Below, piece by piece: positions 54,825 to 64,000 of a stretch of DNA of 64,000 nucleotides (the first letter of the stretch is position 1; the number at the start of each line of letters is the position of its first letter). The translations under genes were made by a program, and so were the position numbers. This stretch comes from Ochotona curzoniae (lineage: Eukaryota; Chordata; Mammalia; Lagomorpha; Ochotonidae), in contig NW_024466459.1 of the NCBI RefSeq assembly GCF_017591425.1, forward strand, positions 9,610,001-9,674,000. The letters run 5' to 3'. Below the pieces are notes generated by a model. That model was given only the letters and a program-made list of their open reading frames with translations. It did not search any database and was not told where the DNA came from.

Positions 54825-57800
54825 CTGAAAATGAAATGACTGCAGTTAGCCCCAACACTCAGTGCCTCTCAAAGTGGCAATAGGGCCAAAAACTCAGTGA
54901 GAGCTCAGGGGGGCAGCCAAACTGGCAGGTGCGCCCCCACTACACCCTGCGCCAGAGCCCCTCCCCGCCTGCCTCTCCTGCCGCCTGTGAGCTGGGAGGT
55001 TCCGCCTCTACGCCTGCTCTTTGGGGGGGCCTGTTCCACCTCTCGTATGCACATAAATCCACTGGCAGAGGTGTGGGGGCTTTTCCTGGTACCTCATTTT
55101 CCACAGCTGAGCGTCCTCCTGGGACGGCTCCTTGGGCATCTGGCTGGCCTCGGCAATCATGTCTCGAATTTTCTGTAGGCAGTCTGCCAGATTGCGGAAC
55201 TGGTAACGGCTGCTCTCCGAGGTGAGGATCAACTCCCCAGACCTGTTGATCTTATTTTTGTGCTGCAGAGAACAGAGTGCAGGAAAAAAGAAAAAAGAAA
55301 GCAGCGTCCCACAGACTGAAGGTTGACTGGCCACCAAGGATTGTGCAGCGCAAAAGGGGCAGGCAGGGCGGTTACCATGACGGCCATCTTGTGCCGCACC
55401 GGCTCGGCGATCCAGTCAGCGGTGGCCAGATGGAACCTGACTTCGGCCTTGGAGTTGACTGTGGGTGAAAAGGAGAGGTGTCGGGGTGCCCAGGGGCTCT
55501 CGGGAAAGTTGAGCATGTGACTAAAATGAAGGGAGGTCATCCCTGTAGCCCGTGACAGTAGAAGGCCCTTTGGACAGCCCTAGGCTTCGGTCATGTCCCA
55601 GGGCCTTGCTGACGGGTTCCAAGGAGTGCGTGCTGCCCACCCGGGCAGCTGTCCCCAACCCCTGCCTCACTCTGCGTTCTCTTTGTTTGGCACCACAAGA
55701 CAAACCCAGCGATAACCACGCACAGCTGAGAGCTCGAGGCAGCCACGTCCAGAGAATAAAGAGGATTATTATAAGCCTGTGGTGTTCCGGTAGCTGCTGA
55801 AGGCTCCCTTTATTCCCCAGAAGTGTAAACAAAGAGGCGCTCGCGGGGCCGGCCCCTCCGCAAGCAGGCGGAAGCAGACGGCACCGGTACCTTTGTTAAC
55901 GTTCTGCCCTCCGGGCCCACTGCTCCGACTGTAGGATATTGTCAAGCGATCTGCAAAATGTAAGAATACATGCCACGTGAGACCGCCTGTGCTGTGGCCA
56001 AATGTGCAAACTGCCCCCATGCTGCCCAGCTGGGCGGCTGCAGCTGGCTGGCGTCTGCCCAGGACAGGACGCCTGGACCCTCCTGGAACACGGGAGCCTG
56101 GAGACCATGTGGGGAGGAGCGGTGCTGCTTGAGTGGCGGATGGACCGGCATTCTTCTTCACCTCCAGTCGTGCTGAGAAGTGCGGCCTTCCGCCTCGTCC
56201 ATGCCCACACCCGAGGGCACACTGCAAACTGTACAAGGCTTCCGCAGCAGCAGCCTTGGCTCCTGGCCCTGGCGGGGGTTACCCATGCCGTAGCCATCTG
56301 GTGTCTAGGGCCACAAGCGGCTGGCCCCCGGGGGCTGCCCTTCCTCCTACCCTCTAGGAGGACTCATAAACTCAGAATCTCCAAATGAGCACATGGTTCT
56401 CTCTAGGCCACACCCATTAGGCCCTGCCTGTGCTGGACAGGCAACCACTTCTAAAGTTACACAAATGGGGCCTGCTTGGAAAGCTGGCATCTCCAATGGC
56501 AGGGCTGGTTTAAATGCTGGCTGTTTTGCTTTCACTCCAGGGCCCTGCTAAGGCACCTGGAAGGTGGCAGAAGATGGCCCAAGTGTTTGGGTCCTAGCCA
56601 CCCATGTGGAAGACCTGGATGAAGTTTCCACCCCTGGCTTCAGCCTGGCCCAGACCTAGCTGCAGTGGCATTTGGGAATCAAAGTGATACAAATGGGTTA
56701 CATGTCTCATGCCTGTCCCCCCCAGCTACCAAGTACCTCTCTGTCCCCTGAGGCAGTCAGGGCATGCCTGGGGGCAGGGGTGAGGTTCTGTCCACCCATT
56801 CAGACCCGCAGACAGAGCTGAGGCCTTCAGCTCTGGGCTGTCAAAGGTAAACTCTCCTACGCCTTTCCCACTCATGTGCCCAGCTAGTGTTGAGGCTGCC
56901 TGGCAAGAGCTCTTGCCATGCATATGGCACCCCAGGAGCAGGGGCACCTTCATTGGGTGGCCAGTCCAAACCATGCTACAGAGGCTCTGCTTTGTAAGTA
57001 CAGGCCCAACGTGGGGAGAGACAGAGAGGAACATCTTCTGTTGATTCACTCCCTAAGAAACCGCCAACAGCCAGAGCTGTGGTGATCTGAAGCCAGGAGC
57101 CTCTTCAGAGTCTCCCACGTGGGTGCAGGGTCCCAAGGCTTAAGGCCATCCTTGACTGTTTCCCCAGGCAACAAGCAGGGAGCTGAATGGGAAGCGGGGC
57201 TGCCAGGATTAGAACTGGTGCCCATATGGGATCCTGATGCATTCAAGGCCATTGTGCCAGGCCCCGCTTTTTTCTTTTTAAATTAAAAAAAAAAAATTAA
57301 TCTTTTTCCTGTTTGAAAGGCTGAAAAGCAGAGAAAGAGAGAGAATGGGCGAACTATCTCCCGTTTGTTTCCACAAACATCCACAACAGCTGGGGCCGGG
57401 TGAGGCTGAAGCCAGGAACAGGAACTCGAGCTCAATCTCCCACGTGGGTGACGGGGCCCCCCACTACTTAGTCATCCGCTGCTGCCTTCAGGGGAAGCTA
57501 GAATCAGCAGTGAAGCTGAGATTCTCTGAATTGGGTGAGGGCAGACCAGGCAGCACCTGTGCCCAACACCAGCCCCTGGCGGATTCTGATGAAAACACAC
57601 TTACCCACAGGGATGTCGTTGCCAGCTTGCTTGGCATCATCCTACGAGAGAGCACATGGGATCAAAGCAGGGTCAGATCAGCCTCACCTGCTGTGTGCGA
57701 CCCCCTGCTGGCCCAGGGCAACACAGGAAATCATATCACATGTGTCCCAAGCAATATCAATCCATCGGGATGACAGAGAGGGCAACTCCCATAGACGCGC

Positions 57801-59397
57801 CCCTTCAGGACCACACCCCTGGGCAGCACTCAAAGCCTGCATGTCCCTGAAAGCCTTCCCTCCTTCCCATCCCTGACTATCCCTGGAACACTTTGGTGGT
57901 CTATGCTCACGATACCGGGCTGGTTTAAACTCACAGATGAGGAAGCCAGACAGAAGCCTGTGGGGGCAGGGAGGGAGGGGCCGAGGAAGTCCCTGCAGAA
58001 AACGGCAGCACCCCAGTATCTGACACTCCCAGTTCCTGCCCAGGGACAGTGCACCCCAGGGACTGCAGAGGTCTTAGCTTTCCTCCAAGGCAACCACCCC
58101 ACAAGAATCCTCTCTGTCCAGCACCCTATGGTGCACCAATCTGAGTTCACCGGGTCATCAAACCTTAGGAGGAATTTCAGCTGCTTCACCTCTAGCAAGC
58201 CCTTTGTCCAAGACAGAAGGAGTTGGAGGGGGGGCGAACCTGCAAGAAGAAATGTGCGGACCCCCGTTCCTCCCCCAGCCCCTTGCCTGCTCGGCTGGGT
58301 GCTGAGATCCCTGCCTGGCTTAGCAGGCGTGGTTCTCCCTTAGCCTTGCTACCTGACTTGTCTGAACAACTATCCCACTTGGCTAACAACACCTGTTTCC
58401 TCAACTCCATACCGGTAGATGCATCTGCTGTACCCTGTCCCCTCTTGGCCACCCAGCAACGGACTCCCCACCCCAAAGGGGCCCGAAGAATCCCTGAGCA
58501 CTTTCCCTCCAGGCGCCCCAGCCCCTCTCCATCCCTGGCTGCGTCACACTGGCACAACAGGTAACGATGCTGGTTATGCCAAATCTTTCTCGTACTTTGC
58601 CACTTTCTCATCTCAGTTAACGCTAATTCCATCTTTCTTCGCTCAAGGTCACAGACTTCAACGCCTCTCTTATTCTCAACTCCTCATACCCATTAAGTAA
58701 ATTGGGCAAGTGTAAAAACAAACAAAACAAAACAAAACTGCACCGAGGATCTGCCCGGGCTGTGGTCTCAGTTCTTCCAGGTCTTCACTCACCACACGTC
58801 ACTTTCTCCCCGAGGCCTCACTACCTCTGATTCTCGCCCAATTACCATCCCACACATTCTGGGTTCTTTATTTTGGGCCGGCTTCCCTGCACTTGAATAC
58901 GAGCTCCGCAAGCAATAAGAGCTTCGTTTTCCTAGCTGCTGTATCCCCTCACAGCGTAAGCTTGTCGATGGGGGGCCATGGGGCTGGCACTGTGCGCCTG
59001 GGGAGGACCAGAACGGAGGCCTCCAATTTTCTGGACGTGGCAAGTCGGCCCAAAGGGCGGCCGCCGGTCTCCAGCCACGCCGGGCAGCCCTCCCCACCGC
59101 GACCGCCACGTCCACGCGCGGCGGGGCCCTCGACGTGGCTCCATGGCTTCCGGCCATCACCTAGCAACAGCGGGCGGACCCGCCCCTTCCGCCCTGCCCG
59201 TCCCGGCTCACCGGGATCCTCCAAGCGGTGTCCGAGCCCTGAGATTCAGGGTAGAGCTTGTCTAGGCTGTAGATGCTCTTGAATTCGGTGCCGTCTGCTT
59301 GCTTGTGCAGAGCCCGGTGCGGACAACGCACGGACGGCGAGAGCAGCCAGGCTCCCGCTCGGCTCAGGCCCCAGCGGAGGCAGCCGGCGGACGCCAT
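54515..59397 (-). CDS. MRPL58: MRPL58 (ICT1), mitoribosomal peptidyl-tRNA hydrolase, six exons
   Basis: Coding exons are 59397-59212, 57641-57605, 55950-55891, 55458-55376, 55262-55093 and 54824-54740: 621 nt, 206 codons plus stop, equal to the human length. Residues 1 to about 29 are an Arg/Leu/Trp-rich mitochondrial targeting sequence. The RF-type domain carries the catalytic GGQ ([11 protein letters not shown]) in exon 3. The basic tail [18 protein letters not shown] in exon 6 binds the empty ribosomal A site. In human, the protein is both an integral large-subunit component (mL62) and a codon-independent hydrolase that frees stalled mitoribosomes. All introns are GT-AG. AATAAA on the minus strand at 54535-54530 ends the transcript. 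The CpG-rich promoter has an ETS site just upstream of the start. Confidence 0.97.
55093..55262 (-). CDS. MRPL58: MRPL58 coding exon 5
   Basis: 170 nt encoding [20 protein letters not shown] to QLWKM. Acceptor CTCTGCAG, donor GTACCA. Confidence 0.96.
55376..55458 (-). CDS. MRPL58: MRPL58 coding exon 4
   Basis: 83 nt encoding [20 protein letters not shown] to KMAVM. Acceptor CCCACAG, donor GTAACC. Confidence 0.96.
55891..55950 (-). CDS. MRPL58: MRPL58 coding exon 3 (GGQ motif)
   Basis: 60 nt encoding [19 protein letters not shown]. Acceptor TTTTGCAG, donor GTACCG. Confidence 0.97.
56535..56705 (+). mobile_element. Old CSINE fragment in MRPL58 intron 2
   Basis: 'cagaagatggcccaagtgtttgggtcc' to 'ggcatttgggaatc'. 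Confidence 0.6.
57000..57267 (-). mobile_element. CSINE in MRPL58 intron 2, minus strand
   Basis: 'gggagagacagagaggaacatcttc' to 'caaggccattgtgccaggcccc'. The tail is missing. Confidence 0.83.
57290..57500 (-). mobile_element. Old CSINE fragment in MRPL58 intron 2
   Basis: 'cctgtttgaaaggctgaaaagc' to 'cttagtcatccgctgctgcc'. It ends about 100 bases upstream of exon 2 on the far side. Confidence 0.65.
57605..57641 (-). CDS. MRPL58: MRPL58 coding exon 2 (microexon)
   Basis: 37 nt encoding [12 protein letters not shown] plus 1 nt. Acceptor CGTAG, donor GTAAGT. Confidence 0.95.
58570..58950 (+). mobile_element. Probable L2 remnant in MRPL58 intron 1
   Basis: 'gaatacgagctccgcaagcaa...cctagctgctgtatccc' follows the L2 3' pattern. 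Confidence 0.5.
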
Positions 59398-59470
59398 GTT
59401 CGGGTCTCGGGGCCACTTCCGGCTGGCGCGGGGGCTCGCGGTCCGTAAGCTCGCATTGCTGGAGGCACTT
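58960..59470 (-). promoter_or_regulatory. MRPL58 CpG-rich promoter
   Basis: CpG-dense from about 59.0 to 59.47 kb. On the minus strand CCGGAAGTG (59422-59414), an ETS/GABP site, lies about 17 bases upstream of the start codon. The start itself sits in AACATGGCGTCC, a YY1-like context. Confidence 0.75.
59212..59397 (-). CDS. MRPL58: MRPL58 coding exon 1 (targeting sequence)
   Basis: 62 codons, [15 protein letters not shown] to DTAWRIP. Donor CCG|GTGAGC. Confidence 0.96.
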
Positions 59471-59522
59471 TGGTTCCGCGCTGTTACTGGTCCCCGGCGA
59501 AGGAGTCCTGGCAACGTTCCCT

Positions 59523-62379
59523 AGTCCTGCCTGGTCATTAGCCGGGGAGCAAACAAAAAAGAAAACTCGGATGCTGTGTCTCTCCCAAAACACATCTCAC
59601 TTTCAGAGAATCCGTTCCTTCCAACTCCATGCCCGGATCATCTGCCTGCCCCTGGTTCCTGCCCCTGTATCCTGCTCAACTTAACCTGTTTTCTCCTCAT
59701 TACTCAGGGTTATCCTGATGCAGTTGCCTGCCTCCTGGTCACAGGCGGCACCAGCTTGATGCCTGTATCTGACACTGGAAGATTGGCCAGGTCGGGTGGG
59801 ATTGAGAGGCTGGCACCAATATTCATAAAATGTGTCTTTGTTTTGGGAAGTGGGGCTCTGGTAGGGAACTGCAGGCTGTGCCTTTCCCCCAAGCAGCCTA
59901 TAGGTAAATTTCTCTTATAGGAACTGTGGAGCTGAGAGGTCAGGGGCTGTGGCCAAAAGGCACTGCGGACCAGGGGAGCAGCGGTTCCAGGAGGGAGAGT
60001 AACCATCAATCAGGATAGCGTCCTTAATGAGTTCTATTTTAGGAAAAAGCATAATTACCTAGAGCAGCGGGGCCCTGGAGGAAGCCAGCTGAGGGAAACA
60101 GACCTGTCATCAGTTCCTGCCTGCACCACCCCTGTCTCAGTGAGCTGCCGTGGAATTCTGGGGGTGGAGGAGGGGAAACAGCCACTTTCCAGACATCCGC
60201 TAAGCCCAAACTGGGAAAGGGTACTGCCGGCCTTCTCCACTGGCTCTCGGCTAGGAAAGAGAGTCCCCTGGGTGCCTGGTTGTCCTCTCTCCATCCTGAG
60301 ACCTCAGAGGGGCACGCAGCATCTCCATGGCGACTGGAGTAAGCTGCTCTGGGGAGCAAAGCCTGGCAGGCACTCAGGTCAAGGGCTGCGAGCTCAGAAA
60401 TAATAAAGTCGGGACTAGTCCCTGGCGTTGTCAGGCTGCACTTCACCCAGGGGATAGGAAAAGAAAGCTGCAGGTTTCCAAGGCTCCAAATGAAACAGCC
60501 TGCCCAGGCCATCTGGTGGCCTGGATTGGGGGAGAGGAGTGTAGGGAGAGGGGAGAGGGAGCTGGAGAGGGGATGACCCGCAGGCTGCTCTCACCTACTG
60601 CAGACGGGCTGCCTGCTCCCCTAAAAAGGGGGACACTGAAGTCAGCTGCCTTTGCCAAGCAAGAACATTGGCGGGGAGGGCAGGAGGAAGGGGAAGGGAG
60701 GAATGAAAGAGCTTGTGGATAGGCAGAACTGCCCTTTCTTAGACAGCCGCCATGAGCTGGAGACGTGCTGGTGGCCTGGCTGAGTGAGATTCTGTGACTT
60801 GAGTTAGAAACCCCTAGGACCCTACTTCTTGGGGATGAGCCGCTTGCTGAGGGCGTCTGCTTCGAGTCCCCGTGACACGCGAGCATTCTCTGTTTCTCTC
60901 CGCAGCCCTAGGTGGGCAGTTGACCAGCTCCATTCCAGACCTTTTTTCTCACCTTTCTCTAAGGGGATGGCAGCACCAGTCAGGAGGCCAAGCTAGCTGT
61001 AACTTTCTGAAAGGTATCCCCGTTGCACCCCATCCCCTTAGGTGCCCAGTGCCCTGAAGACACAGCCCTGGGGAGAGGGGGAGGAAGAGCTCTTAGCCTC
61101 CAGGGATTGTGGGGTGGACAAAGTGTGCTGGTTGATTCTCTTCACCCCAGTGTCTGTGACTTCGGCCTTGAGGGTGGAGGGGCAGGTGACCGAGAAAGCC
61201 CAGCTGGGTGAGGACAGTATGATGGGGCTGGTAGAAGAGGCAGCTTGGCAGCTGAGGAGGCAGGTGGCTGGAGGACTGGTCATGGACAGCATTGCTCTCC
61301 AGCTCACAGGATACAGATCACAACAGAGCGGGAACACCACCCCCTTACAAAGGCCATTGGTGGAGGCTGGCTTTCCCCTAAGCCTATGCCCAGGGGCAGA
61401 TGGAGCACAGAGGCTGCCCCAGCCCCATGGTGGACTCTCCCTTCAAGGCCAGGATGGAGCCAGGTGGTCTCCTCCAGGAATCCCCACTCCCACTACAAAC
61501 TGTGGGGGAGGTGGCCTCTCTCGTGGAAGGGCTGGGTTCTGAGGGTCTCCAAGGATCTGGAAGAGAGGCGTGCGGTTCCTGCTTGGAAGCACCGAGAGCT
61601 GGCTCTTTTGTCATTTGGGGGCGAAAGGCTCACCTGTGTCTCCAGCAGGTGGGTCCCTCTCCCTCCCTCAGGGTCTCAGTAGCTGGGCTGGATCCCATTA
61701 CTGTCCCTTCCTCTACTATTCACCCTCCATGTAGCTGCCCAGAAGACCAACACTGTTCCAGAGTGCCCTGTAGTGGCTTCTTACACTTTGGAGACCTCCC
61801 GCTGAGTCTTTGGGGTCATGGCTGGGTTCTTACACCAGTGGGAGCTGCTCCCGCCAGGGTTTCCCCCTTGACCTGCCACTCGTGAACACTATCCACTCCC
61901 AGCCCCAGGAACGGCTTGGTCCAGACATGCTTTCCTTCCCTCGCCACCCTCAGCGCCCCATCAGCACTGGGCATCTGTAAGGTGGTTCAGAACTCGCCTC
62001 CCCTTTCCGTGGCACCACCTTTGGCTTCATTGTTTTTCAAGGTGGTTACTGTTTGGAGGGGCCTCCCAGGACCCCCCTCCCATGTTGTAACCTAAGCTCC
62101 AAGAGAGTGGGGGTCCTGTCTGCTGCACTCAATGCAGCATTCCCAGCCCCACTGGTGTAGCTGGCACACAAGACTCCTCCTAGCACCTCCTAGCATTTGG
62201 AGCTGTCTGGTACCACTGCCAGGGAAGTGAGGAGAGAGACACTGAGAACCCAGGCCTGAGCAGCCTCAGCATGATGTGGAGAGCCACGGAAGTGGACCCA
62301 GGACCCCCTGGCCTCCCGGCAGGTGCATGGGAAGCAAGGCAGTCAGACAAAATACACAGAAGCCATTTCTGCTTTTAGA
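59523..62379. other. Intergenic between MRPL58 and CDR2L
   Basis: GC-rich and free of CSINEs. No exon recognised. A probable L2 fragment lies near 61.86-62.18 kb. Confidence 0.4.
61860..62180 (+). mobile_element. Probable L2 3'-end remnant
   Basis: 'cctaagctccaagagagtgggggtcctgtctgctgcactcaatgcagcattcccagccc' is close to the L2 3' region. Confidence 0.55.

Positions 62380-64000
<1,621 letters not shown>

Overview
The window is vertebrate, almost certainly lagomorph, nuclear DNA. It has multi-exon genes with GT-AG introns, CpG-island promoters and mammalian-wide L2 remnants. It also carries more than 40 copies of a tRNA-headed C-type SINE (CSINE). The youngest copies share a head containing 'ctaaagtcctcgccttg' and an end of 'aataaaaataaatct'. 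That subfamily looks closer to pika (Ochotona) than to rabbit; the species call is inference from memory of SINE consensus sequences.

Gene order matches human 17q25.1 in inverted orientation. SLC16A5 (minus) is at about 1.6-1.8 kb, with only the first coding exon in the window. TRIM80 (minus) is at 14.8-20.9 kb and KCTD2 (minus) at 32.8-41.8 kb. ATP5PD (plus) is at about 42.1-47.35 kb. Four tRNA-Arg loci lie at 50.1-51.2 kb. MRPL58 (minus) is at 54.5-59.4 kb. CDR2L (minus) is represented by its 3' UTR and last 48 codons at 62.4-64.0 kb. Splice junctions for five exons of KCTD2 and all coding exons of TRIM80, ATP5PD and MRPL58 were worked out base by base, and reading phase is kept across every junction.

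KCTD2 and ATP5PD are divergent and share one CpG island with ETS/GABP-type, inverted CCAAT and YY1-like motifs. ATP5PD (ATP synthase peripheral stalk subunit d) and MRPL58 (mitoribosomal peptidyl-tRNA hydrolase) are both nuclear genes for mitochondrial proteins. The tRNA-Arg cluster (anticodons CCT and TCG) lies between them.

The most notable locus is TRIM80. It is a complete RING / B-box / coiled-coil / SPRY reading frame of 572 codons, at a place where human has only a pseudogene (TRIM80P). It carries a GC (non-GT) splice donor after the coiled-coil exon, a stop codon inside its own AATAAA signal, and a 56-bp copy of its SPRY exon in its 3' flank.

Most intergenic and intronic sequence is SINE, with L1, L2 and possible MaLR LTR remnants, microsatellites and several minisatellites. 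One minisatellite is a 31-bp array in ATP5PD intron 1. No CRISPR, operon, phage or bacterial feature is present, and I found no convincing undescribed protein system.
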